Positions 38,768 through 49,457 of a stretch of 64,000 bases of DNA are shown one piece after another; the stretch's first letter is position 1; each line of letters opens with the position of its first letter. The translations under genes were made by a program, and so were the position numbers. This DNA comes from Sporocytophaga sp. (lineage in GTDB: Bacteria > Bacteroidota > Bacteroidia > Cytophagales > Cytophagaceae). The DNA lies in the NCBI GenBank assembly GCA_024707265.1, contig JANQAB010000010.1:186001-250000 (forward strand), in the 5' to 3' direction. The notes below the pieces were generated by a model. That model was not told the DNA's origin, made no database searches, and saw nothing but the letters and a program-made list of their open reading frames with translations.

Positions 38768-40672
38768 CCCCCCCGGCCGGTGTCTTCACCAGACGGAATC
38801 TTTCCCAAAGTGCTGCATAAAAAAATACAGGGTCACATTTTTTACTTATTATTTCTTTTTATTCTTGAATTAAACCAACTAATAATAATTGCTGATGACT
38901 ATCGATGTTCTACTCAGTTTATTTGAAATGATAAGGTATTCTTGTATCACAGATTACAGCGAATATTTTGGTTAAGCTGTGATTGATAGTTTCCGTCCGG
39001 TGCAGACACCGGCCGGGGAGCGGCGCTATCACTATTCATTCAGCATTTTTTTGTCTGTTCTTTTCTCCTTCAGGACGTGGCGGCCAACTTAAAGAATCCA
39101 TGCTTTGTCATATTGAGCTTGAGAAATATCTGAGTGTTCAAAAAGAACAAACTTTAGCTATCTGGCAGAAAAAAGAGCAACAGTTTGAGCAACAGCAAGA
39201 GATAGAAACCGGGGTATCTATAAATATTCAATCTTATCTCCTCCCCGGCCGGTGTCTGCACCGGACGGAATCTTTCCCAAAGTGCTACATAAAAAATTAC
39301 AGAGCCACATTTTTCACTTATTATTTCTTTTTATTCTTGAATTAAACCAGCTAATAATAATTCCTGATGACTATCGATGTTCTACCTCAGTTTATTTGAA
39401 ATGATAAGGTATTCTTGTATCATAGATTACAGTGAATATTTTGGTTAAGCTGTGATTGATAGTTTCCGTCCGATGCAGACACAGGACGGGGAGCGGCGCT
39501 ATCACTATTCATTCAGCTTTTTTTTGTCTGTTCTTTTCTCCTTCAGGACGTGGCGGCCAACTTAAAGAATCCATGCTTTGTCATATTGAGCTTGCGAAAT
39601 ATCTGAGTGTTCAAAAAGAACAAACTTTAGCTATCTGGCAGAAAAAAGAGCAACAGTTGGAGCAACAGCAAGAGATAGAAACCGAGGTATCTATAAATAT
39701 TCAATCTCATCTCCCCGGCCGGTGTCTGCACCGGACGGAATCTTTCCCAAAGTGCTGCATAAAAAAATACAGGATCACATTTTTTCACTTATTATTTCTT
39801 TTTATTCTTGAATTAAACCAGCTAATAATAATTCCTGATGACTATCGATGTTCTACCTCAGTTTATTTGAAATGATAAGGTATTCTTGTATCATAGATTA
39901 CAGTGAATATTTTGGTTAAGCTGTGATTGATAGTTTCCGTCCGGTGCAGACACCGGACGGGGAGCGGCGCTATCACTATTCATTCAGCATTTTTTTTGTC
40001 TGTTCTTTTCTCCTTCAGGACGTGGCGGCCAACTTAAAGAATCCATGCTTTGTCATATTGAGCTTGCGAAATATCTGAGTGTTCAAAAAGAACAAACTTT
40101 AGCTATCTGGCAGAAAAAAGAGCAACAGTTTGACCAACAGCAAGAGATAGAAACCAAGGTATCTATAAATATTCAATCTCATCCCCCCCGGCCGGTGTCT
40201 TCACCAGACGGAATCTTTCCCAAAGTGCTGCATAAAAAAAAACAGGGTCACATTTTTCACTTATTATTTCTTTTTATTCTTGAATTAAACCAGCTAATAA
40301 TAATTCCTGATGACTATCGATGTTCTACCTCAGTTTATTTGAAATGATAAGGTATTCTTGTATCACAGATTACAGTGAATATTTTGGTTAAGCTGTGATT
40401 GATAGTTTCCGTCCGGTGCAGACACCGGCCGGGAAGCAGCGCTATCACTATTCATTCAGCATTTTTTTGTCTGTTCTTTTCTCCTTCAGGACGTGGCGGC
40501 CAACTTAAAGAATCCATGCTTTGTCATATTGAGCTTGCGAAATATCTGAGTGTTCAAAAAGAACAAACTTTAGCTATCTGGCAGAAAAAAGAGTAACAGT
40601 TTGAGCAACAGCAAGAGATAGAAACAGAGGTATCTATAAATATTCAATCTCATCCCCCGGCCGGGGAGCGAG
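38768..40672. repeat. Tandem array of four ~472-bp units, each containing a ~253-bp inverted-repeat element
   Basis: The same block recurs with starts about 471-473 bases apart (compare 39100, 39573, 40045, 40516). Each unit has a left 29-bp repeat (38768, 39241, 39711, 40183), an AT-rich interior of ~195 bp, and a right repeat that is its reverse complement (38992-39020, 39465-39493, 39936-39964, 40408-40436). Each 29-mer contains its own hairpin CCGGTG-TCTG-CACCGG. The ~218-bp linker starts 'cggcgctatcac' and contains the left end of the TIR element family ('ctttgtcatattgagcttg...'). At 40654-40668 the array ends with left and right repeats fused (CCCCCGGCCGGGGAG), the interior deleted. Reading frames inside follow the repeat and are not genes. 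Confidence 0.9.
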
Positions 40673-40778
40673 TAATTCTTTCAATTATTTTTCTGTATGG
40701 CAAGAAGGAGTTTTCTTACTCAGCACAAAGAAGTTATCGATTCATTTTAATATATTTACACCTACAAAACACTATTCT

Positions 40779-40834
40779 ATTTAATTTAATTTAATTTAAT
40801 TTAATTTAATTTAATTTAATTTAATTTAATTTAA
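40779..40834. repeat. Pentanucleotide microsatellite (TTAAT)n, about 11 copies
   Basis: An uninterrupted run of 'ttaat' units from about 40781 to 40830. It is just after the big array and ~330 bases before the LuxR regulator gene at 41162, where copy-number change could alter promoter spacing. Confidence 0.9.
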
Positions 40835-40946
40835 ATGAAGCAATAAAAGCTTGACGAAAAATCACTGCTAAGAAAATTTTCAACCAGTTTACTGGTTATC
40901 GCGTATTCAGTAGGTACCTTTGTAAAAATAAAGCTGTATAAAGAAA

Positions 40947-41090
40947 ATGATAGGAAAGCACTTTAATGTCACTTCACTAGCAGACGCAAAAAAGAAATTT
41001 CCCTTATCAATTTCCTTAAATATGGGCGGCAGACTGCACATACTTATACAAACAGAGGTTCATCAGGAGTTAGCCAAAAGCAGCTCGTAA
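40947..41090 (+). CDS. Possible 47-residue ORF of unknown function
   Basis: ATG at 40947 to TAA at 41088-41090 encodes MIGKHFNVTSLADAKKKFPL then SISLNMGGRLHILIQTEVHQ and a short tail. The composition is protein-like and the frame lies directly before the LuxR-type gene, but there is no recognised family and the ribosome-binding site is weak. It could be a leader peptide or chance. Confidence 0.25.
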   Translation: MIGKHFNVTSLADAKKKFPLSISLNMGGRLHILIQTEVHQELAKSSS

Positions 41091-41161
41091 AATTTTAAAT
41101 AATGCGATATGCTGTGGTCCGGACAACTTCAGTAGCGCAAATCAAACAGAAGGTCAATTTT

Positions 41162-41959
41162 ATGAATGCTAAAAGTATAGATTTCAACGCTTTTAATGAA
41201 CATTACAGTTATTTCCAGCAGTTGCTCCGGAAAAACAAAATGGAAGAGGTAGCTCCGGAAAAACTAGAAAAATATCATTTTCCAGATGTGCAGCAATACG
41301 AGGCGCTCTTAAAAATGACACCGGGCATCATTCTTCTTGTTGATTATTCCCAACATAGCTATTTATACCATTCTCAAAATATATCATTGCTGGATGTTGA
41401 TATTGATCTGATGTATCAATACGGAACCACCTATACCTTTTGTCTCTTTCATAAAGATCACTACGAAGTTATGCGTAGTCAAATTTTCCCGGAAATGTAT
41501 AAACTCTTCAGTGAATATATCATAAAGGGAGAAAGTCATAATCTTCGCCTTGCATATTGCAATAAAATGCGCACTCCATCCGGAGAATACAAGTGGTTTA
41601 TGCATCACCTCAGTGTCTTAACCTCCAGTAAAAACGAGCCGGTGATAGGTTTAAAACATATGATTGAAATAGATCAGTTTAAAAAAGATAATGCCATTGA
41701 CTTTACTGCCTATGTTATTAATCCAGACAACTCACAAAATATAATCCTTAAAAAAACCTTTAATCCCGAAGATGCATCTATTCTGTCAAAAAGAGAAAAA
41801 GAAGTTTTCACATTGTTGGCACAGGGTAAGACAAGCAAACAAATTGCTAATGAGCTTAATATAAGTACGCATACTGTAAACAACCATAGAAAAAATATGC
41901 TTCAGAAAACGAATACGGCAAATGTATCTGAACTAATGAGTGTGGCTTCTCAAAGGTAA
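41162..41959 (+). CDS. LuxR-family transcriptional regulator with PAS-like N-terminal domain
   Basis: About 265 residues from the ATG at 41162 (preceded by 'agaagg'); a longer frame from 41102 exists but gives an odd N-terminus. The N-terminal ~190 residues hold a PAS-like sensor fold (PGIILLVDYSQHSYLYHSQN, ... GEYKWFMHHLSVLTSSKNEP). The C-terminal GerE HTH is canonical: LSKREKEVFTLLAQGKTSKQ, IANELNISTHTVNNHRKNML. The family in Bacteroidota regulates on small-molecule or light/redox cues without a receiver domain. It is followed by a bidirectional terminator at 42319. No target gene is obvious; the GH5 gene is convergent. Confidence 0.85.
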   Translation: MNAKSIDFNAFNEHYSYFQQLLRKNKMEEVAPEKLEKYHFPDVQQYEALLKMTPGIILLVDYSQHSYLYHSQNISLLDVDIDLMYQYGTTYTFCLFHKDHYEVMRSQIFPEMYKLFSEYIIKGESHNLRLAYCNKMRTPSGEYKWFMHHLSVLTSSKNEPVIGLKHMIEIDQFKKDNAIDFTAYVINPDNSQNIILKKTFNPEDASILSKREKEVFTLLAQGKTSKQIANELNISTHTVNNHRKNMLQKTNTANVSELMSVASQR

Positions 41960-42068
41960 AATTAAGGCTTACAAGTTTCCCGGCACTTTTACACTGATTA
42001 TAAAGAGCTCATTCTGCTCCGTGGCCTGTCCCCCGACAGGACACCATTTCTCTTCCGCTAAATCCTTG

Positions 42069-42202
42069 CTTTGTCATATTGAGCTTGCGAAATATCTGAG
42101 TGTTCAAAAAGAACAAACCATAGCTATTTGGCAGATTGGTGATTTTAATGGTAAATGATTTTGTAACTATCAGATCCTTCGCGAGGCTCAAGGATGACAA
42201 AG
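42069..42202 (+). repeat. TIR element copy (134 bp)
   Basis: Left end 'ctttgtcatattgagcttgc' and right end 'gcgaggctcaaggatgacaa ag' are imperfect inverted repeats, with the conserved interior '...tagctatttggcagattgg' and 'tttgtaactatcagatcctt'. This is the most complete plus-orientation copy of the family in the window. Confidence 0.8.
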
Positions 42203-42318
42203 TAAGCTGGTAGAGGTTAGCTAAACAATGTGAGGTTGAGGGTTCCTAGCTCTGGAAGGATGGCTCTTTATTAACCCAGCGGGAAAAGAGCAACAGTTTG
42301 AGCAACTGCAAGAGATAA

Positions 42319-42353
42319 AAAAAGACAACCTCCTTATAATGGGTTGTCTTTTT
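42319..42353. terminator. Bidirectional rho-independent terminator
   Basis: AAAAAGACAACC (42319-42330) pairs perfectly with GGTTGTCTTTTT (42342-42353) around an 11-base loop, with A and T tracts on either side. It serves the LuxR gene (plus) and the GH5 gene (minus), which converge here. Confidence 0.85.
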
Positions 42354-42395
42354 ATTTTGACGAAGTAACTCAAAAGTTATGTATCAGTTTGCCGA

Positions 42396-44155
42396 TCATT
42401 TCAGATCCAATGCTTCTGCCATGCCAGGCAGTAACCTGTATTCCGAATCCATGATGCCAAACCATACCTGCCAGGAGATATCCATCTCTCGGAAAATTTC
42501 TCCCATTGTTTTAAAGTAAGCGTTCAGATCCTCAATCTTAGCAGTATTTGGGAAAGCTCCCCATTCATTGCATATCAGAGGCACATTATAGTCATACGCC
42601 CAGTTCTTCACCTTCGCCAGTCTGTTTTTGATGTGTTGTTTATTACCTTCCTTGTAATAATTTTTTGCCTGATCTTTAACCCAATCAGGAGTGTTTTCTG
42701 TAATACCAAAGTCACGGGATTCCGTAGACCAGCGATCCGGTGAATAAGGGAATGGAATATTCTTCATCGTACCCATGCCGTTCCAGGAAGCGCCCTGATG
42801 TGTAAATACAAAAGGGTCGTACATGTGGAAACAATAAATCACATAATTATCTTTTAACGGTTTATTTTTGATTAATTCATCCAGACTATACCATTGTGTA
42901 TCCCCAAAAATAACTGGTCGTGTCTTATCAACTTTACGGATGGAGTCAATCATCATCTGAGCCAGCAGGGTCCAGTCAGCCTGGTCAATGAATTCCCCGT
43001 CAGGCAGACTCAAACAAGGTTCGTTGGTAAGTTCGAAGAAAAGATCGGGACGCTTTTCGTTCACAAAATGCTGCGCTATAGTACGCCATAAAGAAGACAC
43101 CGCTTCTCTGAACTTTTGATCTTTAGAAGCCGCTCTGTTGTAGCTGGCATCGTATGCATGATAATCGATCGTATAGGATAAGCCATAGCGTTTCGTCCAG
43201 ACGTTCATTGAATCTAACACCGCATACAGCACGGGCTCAATTTCAATTTTCTTATTTGCTCCGCTGAGTACATTCTGACGATCTACAACATATAAGTCAA
43301 GATCAATAGGAAGGCGGATTCCCTTTATCCCCTGCTCTGCCTGAAGCTTAATGGTTTGTTCGTTAAACCTCCAGTCTTTTGGGTTCATAGAGGTTATCTT
43401 GTCCGCTTCTCCCCAGTTCGTTAAGTTGATGCCTTTCGTTAAATATTTTTTTGCCAAGGAATTTAAAGGACTGGATACATTTCCTTTCACTGTCAGCGGA
43501 GCCGGTATGACTGCAGGCAGAATCTGCATATTATTTTGTTTAACATATTTGATCTCTTTCTCAAAACGAATATTATCGATTTCAAAGCCACCTGATGTCT
43601 TGTTGACATTCCAAACGAGTTTGATGGAGTTATCTAAATTAAGTTTGACTTTTTTACCCCAGCCTTCCTGATTGAGCATAGAAAAATCAATTGTTATCAA
43701 TCTCCAAACATCACTGGCAGGTATATGAATCTGAAAATGATCATAATCGGTTACTTCCGGAGTGATAATTTCGAACTTATGTGCCACTCCTTTATGCCAA
43801 TAGGAAATACCTGCAAAAGAAGACGGGGTCAGAGTTGGCTTTTTATGAACATCTGTTGCAAGTGCGATATAAGGATTCCATTGATATGTCCCTTTATCAA
43901 GAACCAAATCCACATGCAGCTTACCTGATGATTCGTAGCCACCCGTCTTTACAAACCCCTCTTTTTCCAGGGATTGTTGTATTAAGCGACTTTTTCCACC
44001 CTGGTTGTTATCATTATAACTGTACCAGTACCCACCAAGGCTATTTTGATTATTGCCATCTTCAAAATCTTCAATCAATACTGATGTTAAGTTTTGTGCT
44101 TTAGATTGGAAAAAAAGCATAAGAGTACTACATAGATCAAGTGTTTTGTTTTCAT
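42396..44155 (-). CDS. Secreted GH5 cellulase with N-terminal carbohydrate-binding module (frameshift in A run 44110-44116)
   Basis: The true start is at 44155 (MKTKHLIYVVLLCFF); an eighth T (minus strand) in the run at 44110-44116 joins the leader to FQSKAQNLTS. About 587 residues. Residues ~25-210 form a beta-sandwich binding domain (IEDFEDGNNQNSLGGYWYSY..., GFEIDNIRFE) resembling the CBM11/CIA30-like group. The GH5 TIM barrel covers ~230-587: LTKGINLTNWGEADK, KGIRLPIDLD, LFFELTNEPC with acid/base Glu near residue 379, and VPLICNEWGAF with nucleophile Glu near 531. GH5 endoglucanases cleave beta-1,4-glucan. No T9SS tail is seen, so it may be periplasmic or exported differently. Confidence 0.85.
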
Positions 44156-44284
44156 AGACAAATGCGTTAAATATTTAAAATGAAAATTAAATAAAACTCT
44201 TCTTAATAAGTAGAGCCTGAACGGCCCAATTAACATCTTTAATTTCAGGTCTGTCCCGTGAGGTTGCTTTTTAAGGTTTAGCAT

Positions 44285-45033
44285 AAATTGAATATTTATC
44301 TAATCCGTGGATCGTGTCTGAAAGATGTTATGATTTGCGCAATAAACACAACCAGTAATTAAGAAATATAAAATTAAAAAGTTTATAAACGATGCTTTTT
44401 TAGTTGATTTTCACAAAACAATACCGATAAAATATTGGCCCAGAATCAAAATGAATGCTTTTTAATGAATCTAATCACAGAATATTACCGACTCGCTGTT
44501 TGGCCGTTCATCACCGTGGCCTGTCGGGGGGACAGGAAAGAGTTCTAGCAATACGGTATTGCTATGAAGCTTGAGAAAAGTCCTGACCTCGAAGAAGTCA
44601 AATGTTTATAGATAAGAGCTAATAAATAACATACGACCCTGTAGGGGAAAGGAGCAACAGTTTGAGCAACAGCAAGAGATAGAAAGTTGTGAGATTATCT
44701 GAATCAGGATTTACAGGATTTTAGAATTAACAGGATATTGGTTATCCGTGCAATGAGACTTATCAGACCATAGCCGTCACCTTGACAAGGTAAGGATTCT
44801 TTAGGTTGACCATTGTCGGGGGGACAGGCAAGATTTCTAGCAATACCGTAAACTATGATAGTTTGAGAAAAGCCTGACCTCGAAGATGTCATATGTTTAT
44901 AGACAAGAGCAGACTATTAACATACGACCCTGTAGGGGTCGCACAAGGCAATGCCGAGCTATCTATAAACATTCAATCCCTTCAGGATTGTGAGATTGTC
45001 TGAATAAGGATTTACAGGATTTTATTTACCATA
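44285..45033. repeat. Gene-free zone with palindromic repeat cassettes
   Basis: No gene seen. Two copies of the multi-palindrome cassette occupy 44575-44660 and 44876-45010 ('tgacctcgaagatgtcatat', 'acgaccctgtaggggtcgca', 'caatcccttcaggattgtga'). Each is flanked by 'atttacaggattttagaatt'-type motifs (44705, 45008) and by the 'ggcctgtcggggggacagg' dyad (44519, 44812). Part of the array-unit tail ('gagcaacagtttgagcaaca') is at about 44650-44680. Confidence 0.65.
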
Positions 45034-45077
45034 CTAAAAAAATAGAGGCTGCCCTTTTGAGACAACCTCTATTTTTG
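45034..45077 (-). terminator. Rho-independent terminator of the GH10 gene
   Basis: AATAGAGG (45041-45048) pairs with CCTCTATT (45066-45073). On the minus strand the stem is followed by a run of seven T (plus-strand A run at 45034-45042), about 50 bases after the GH10 stop. Confidence 0.8.
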
Positions 45078-45122
45078 AATCTATCTTGATTTTTTAATTT
45101 GTATGCCTTTATAAACGCAAGT

Positions 45123-47262
45123 CTATTGCTTGATTATTTTGTAATTGGACGAACTATTCTGTCCATCTATGGTCAAGAAATAAATCCCTGGGGCTAATTC
45201 TTTACCTATTGTTTCATTGTAGGTCCCTTTGCCCTGCTCTACCACTGAACCATGCAAGTCGGTGATTCTGAATCCGAATTCCCCAGATTGTTTTATGTGC
45301 AATCCTTCGTTGTTGAACGGGTTAGGATAAATGTTCTCTTTATTTTGGCCGAATACATCAATCCCTGTGACGATGGATTCCTTGAACTCAATGTAATTAA
45401 GGTTTACATAGTCAGTAGTCCCAATGGTAACGCGCATGATTTTTTGGCCTTCTGTTAATGGAACATTAGGTATGGTCACTGTTGTCCACGTTTGCCAAGC
45501 GGTAGTGTTTGGAATGGCAATTGCATTTGCGTTTGGCAGGTTTGTCCCATCCATGGCGACAGCTACTGTACGCCCAGCTCCCTCACAAGCTACGCGAAGC
45601 GATATATCATAATTGGCTGATTTTATTACATTTACTGTGTATTCAGTCCATTCGCCTGCCGTAGCCCAACCAATATTATATCCACCTCCCTCATCGGTGC
45701 AGTTCTCAATGTCCACGTCCTCGTCCGTACGGAAAGTAGCTCCACCTTGATTGCCCGAAGTACCATCAGAGTATGCAAAAGTATTCCCTCCCACATCATA
45801 GTTTTCCAGTTGTATGATGCCAGGAATGGGCCAAGCGTTACCGTTGTAAGGGCCTTGTGGCACGTTCACTTTGATCGTGATCACGGCTTCGGTGGAATTT
45901 CCGGAGTTGTCTGTTGCTACAGCCTTTATAGTATGTGTGCCAGCTGTTGCGTTGGTCCAACTAAAACTATATGGAGAAGAGTTGTCGGTCGTCAATAAGG
46001 TTCCACCATCATAAAATTTAACACTAGCTATAGATCCGTCCGCATCAGTAGCGGTTGCAGTAAGTGTGATTGCCGTGCCTTGGGTAAATGAGGTGTTGTT
46101 AGCCGGAGAAGTGAATGCAACGGTTGGTGGGTTGCTGCCATTACAAGCTGCAAAAGGCGCAGGTGCAGGGCAACAAGAAAGGCTTGGTCTTGAGGCCATA
46201 TATTGTTTTAACCAAGTCATGGCAGGTCGATCTGTCAAGTCGGCATATTGAATTCCAGAGTCAGTACCACCTGAACCCTTTACGCCATTACCTGGAATCC
46301 ATGTTGCACCTTGCACATAACCCCATAATGTAATACCAGCAACGCGAGGATGTTCCCAAGAAATTGTAAAAAACTCCTGATACTTAGTTCTTTGAGCAGA
46401 TTCATTAGGATCTGCAACAAGATCAAGTTCCGTAATATGAAGTGGTAAATTCGTTTTATCCCATATCTCATCCAGACAAGCTTTATAATTTGCCGCAGAC
46501 AAATTAAGTTGTCCGTTCATACCATGAGCTTGAAGTCCGATACCATCAATCAAATTCTTTTTTTCCGTCAGAAAGATTAGGAGCATTTTTAATTGCATTC
46601 GACATCCTTATGTATTCTGCACGACAATTATTCCAGTTATGCTCTGTATTAAACTCGTTAATTAAAAGTGTAGCATTCGGAAAATGTTTTCTTGCCAACT
46701 GAAAAGGCCATATTGCCCAACCGTAAGGATTATTTATATCATTGGCGTTAGCAGCTTCCCTTTGATAGCCAAGTGTTAAGGCAGCTTTTAAGTTTGCAAT
46801 TTCTCTATTAATGGGCGTATTAACTGGTTCATTCAATACATCAATAAAATTTAACCCACCCATAGGTTTATAATGGTCTTCAACCGCTTTATACCAATTT
46901 CTTATAGCAGTCTCAATTTGAGCTGCAGATGAATTTTTGAGATATCCGGGAGCTTGCGCGCCCCAAATTAAAGCATGAAACTTAAATAATCCCCCTGAAT
47001 TTTTAGCAGTATTATATGCCAAATCGGAATTAGAAAAATTATACTGGCCATTCCCCCTGTCGCAGCTGCCCCATTTGGAGCCATTTTCAGATGTGGTTTG
47101 GTTCCATAGTGAAGTATAATTACTCGGTACACTGTAAGCGGTTATATTTCCCAAATACTTTCCCTTACATTTTCCCAACTGGGCATTGGCAGTATTCGTA
47201 AATATAACTTGCGACAAAAAAACACCTGCCACATAAAACAACTTAAGTAGATTCTTTTTCAT
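45123..47262 (-). CDS. Secreted GH10 xylanase with Ig-like, CBM6 and T9SS domains (frameshift in T run 46558-46564)
   Basis: Start at 47262 (MKKNLLKLFYVAGVFLSQVI, leader ending TANAQ). The GH10 barrel contains FIDVLNEPVN, acid/base Glu145, and LHITELDL with the nucleophile Glu on the far side of the frameshift. Removing one base of the seven-base run at 46558-46564 joins DGKKNLIDGIGLQAHG, the family's strand 6-7 region. After the barrel come a short Cys-containing linker (LSCCPAPAPFAACNG), an Ig-like domain (PPTVAFTSPANNTSFTQGTA), a CBM6 (IQLENYDVGGNTF ... DYVNLNYIEFK) and a T9SS type A tail (YPNPF ... YKIIKQ). About 712 residues. Endo-beta-1,4-xylanase is the expected activity. Its C-terminal modules resemble those of the M6 protease. 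Confidence 0.88.
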
Positions 47263-47277
47263 ACTGTTGTGATTCAA

Positions 47278-48217
47278 AATGATTACAAAAATTTCCTATC
47301 TACAAACAAAGAGGTTAAAAGGTAATCACAAGGGAAAAAAAATATTGCTTTTCCTTATTTTTATTGCACTTTTTCCTGGAAACGTCTGATTTTTACCTAC
47401 ATCCCTCCTCCAGGTATCTGAACCGGAGGGAATCATTCTCCGTGGTCGCCTGTTGATTTCTCATTCAGGACAAAGACCTACTTCTTAAAGAAACCTTGCT
47501 TTGTCATATTGAGCTTGCGAAATATCTGAGTGTTCAAAAAGTAAAAACTTTAGCTATCTAGGCAGCAGGGTGATTGAAATGGTAAACTTTGTAACTATCA
47601 AATCCTTCATGGAGGTACCAATGACAAAACAGCTGATTGTGCTTGCTAAACAATGTTAAGTTGATGGCTTTGATCAGGAGACCATGGGAGGAAATAACCA
47701 AGTTCCTTTAAATTCTATAATTCTGCAAATCCTGATTCAGGCAATCACCCAATCCTGAAGGGATTGAATATTAATAGGTAGTTGAGCATTGCCAAGGTGC
47801 GACCCCTACAGGGTCGTATGTTATTTGTCTGCTCCTACCTATAGACATTTGACCTCTTCGAGGTCAGGACTGTTCTCTGACTTTCATTGACTTGAAGTTT
47901 AAATGAGCGATATTATTTATTATAATACAAACCCGTATACATATAAAAACAAACCGGTAATACAAGTTAATGCCATATCCCAGACGCCTATCGTTCCCCA
48001 AATTTTATGCGTTTTACTATAACATTTCCATCTCACCCTCAGCCAAGAAAACTCATCAGAGATAATCCTGTCTATCCATTAATCCCATGAATCCCAGTTC
48101 AGACAATAATCAATCCCATGGATCCCAGTCCCAGTTCAGACAAAATAAGAGTAAGTTTATTAATTTGTAGCCTGGAAGGTAATCCTTGCAGATTCAGATA
48201 GCTTTTCAAATTTCATT
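47278..48217. repeat. Gene-free repeat zone (~940 bp)
   Basis: No gene seen. 47400-47440 is a degraded left end of the GC-rich element ('ccaggtatctgaaccggagg'). 47499-47629 is a TIR element copy. 47705-47735 carries the 'ctgcaaatcctgattcagg' motif, and 47745-47880 a multi-palindrome cassette in reverse orientation ('gcgacccctacagggtcgta', 'tgacctcttcgaggtca'). 48058-48140 holds two copies of 'cctgtctatccattaatccc'/'cccagttcagaca'. Confidence 0.7.
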
Positions 48218-49423
48218 ATGAGATATAAATTCGTTTACATATTTATTGCCATAAGTTGCTTTACTTCAATTCTACAAGCCGGAACACCATCTCCAATTAC
48301 TTCCGGACAAATGGTTTATCACAGCTATTCGAATTATGAAGCGTGGGACAGTCAGTTGTACCTCTTGAATCTTGAAACCGGCATATCTTCCATGATAAGT
48401 GGTTCGTGGAACATTGACCATGCAATGAACGCGCATTTTTCAAACGACGGAACTAAGATTGTATTCATGGGCGTGCCCAGAGGCAAGCATAACTATTGGG
48501 CCTGGGAGATTTACCTATGGGACTTTTCTTCAGACGAGCCGATAAACCTCACTCAAAACGGCGAACGTGATGAAGATCCCAAATTCTCTCACGATGGCAA
48601 TTCCATTGTCTTTAAGCAAAACGGAGATATCAGGATAATGGATTTGGAAGGAAATGTTCTGAAAAGGTTAACCGATGATTGGGATAATCCCGAAGAATCT
48701 ATGCCTTACTTTCTATCTAATGGGGGAGAAATTGTTTATAGTCAGGGAGCAGGCGCCGGATCAGACATCTATAAAATCAATATCTCAACTGGAATAAAAA
48801 CACCGCTTGCTGTTGAAGCCGGTGTACAAGAATATTATTCCATCACAAAAGATGACCATACATTTTTATATGCCAGATGGATGTCAGCTGTTAACCATCG
48901 CGATCAGATCTATACGGGATATTTTAATGGCGATACATCTCAAAGGGCGTTGTTCAACAGAGAAGACGCCGATTGTTCCGATCCATATCCGGTCAATGAT
49001 CAATGGGTTGTATTCTCCATGAATCAAAACGGAAACTATGATCTGGTTTTAGGAAATTTAGCAACTGGAGAAATTTATGACATGCATTCATTCAACCTAA
49101 ATACCTCTAAACATGAATTGGGAGCCTGCTATACGCCTTTCTCAGGAAAAGAGGTGACATCTATTCAGTCTGCTCAAAAGATAAATATTCAAGCCATTGT
49201 TGAGCAAAAAGAGTTAATGATTCAATGGACAACTCAGGAGCGACCTTCCTCCTATTCTGCTCATATTCTAAATCTGGACGGACAATTGTTGATGACGAAA
49301 TCAACCAATAACAATTCGACTAAAAGTGTAGTGAATATGGCTTCATTTCCTTCCGGGATCTATATTCTGGTTGTATTATCGGATGAAGGGCAAATTGTTT
49401 ATCGGATGAAAATTATGATTTAA
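48218..49423 (+). CDS. Secreted TolB/PD40-like beta-propeller protein with T9SS tail
   Basis: 401 residues. Leader MRYKFVYIFIAISCFTSILQ ends near AG. The body (35-320) is a run of PD40/TolB-like blades: AHFSNDGTKIVFMGVPRG, DPKFSHDGNSIVFKQNGDIR, YFLSNGGEIVYSQGAGAGSD. The last ~80 residues have the T9SS type A layout (AHILNLDGQLLMTKS ... MASFPSGIYILVVLSDEGQI ... YRMKIMI). Propellers of this type often mediate protein or polysaccharide binding outside the cell; a catalytic role is not evident. Standing after GH10 and GH5 genes, it may help in plant-polymer recognition, which is inference. Confidence 0.8.
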   Translation: MRYKFVYIFIAISCFTSILQAGTPSPITSGQMVYHSYSNYEAWDSQLYLLNLETGISSMISGSWNIDHAMNAHFSNDGTKIVFMGVPRGKHNYWAWEIYLWDFSSDEPINLTQNGERDEDPKFSHDGNSIVFKQNGDIRIMDLEGNVLKRLTDDWDNPEESMPYFLSNGGEIVYSQGAGAGSDIYKINISTGIKTPLAVEAGVQEYYSITKDDHTFLYARWMSAVNHRDQIYTGYFNGDTSQRALFNREDADCSDPYPVNDQWVVFSMNQNGNYDLVLGNLATGEIYDMHSFNLNTSKHELGACYTPFSGKEVTSIQSAQKINIQAIVEQKELMIQWTTQERPSSYSAHILNLDGQLLMTKSTNNNSTKSVVNMASFPSGIYILVVLSDEGQIVYRMKIMI

Positions 49424-49457
49424 GTTTAGGTTGCCTTACATGGAATCATAGGCATCA

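Noticed and set aside
38983..40596. Several overlapping plus-strand reading frames in the tandem array that encode near-identical peptides
   Set aside because: They follow the ~472-bp DNA repeat and begin in the inverted repeat; there is no leader, domain or codon-level constraint, and their ends shift with small indels.
38768..40672. CRISPR array
   Set aside because: The period is ~472 bp and the repeats are inverted within each unit; there are no short spacers and no cas genes.
44087..44284. 65-residue minus-strand frame upstream of GH5
   Set aside because: Its last part is the GH5 signal peptide in the pre-frameshift phase; the upstream part is not protein-like.
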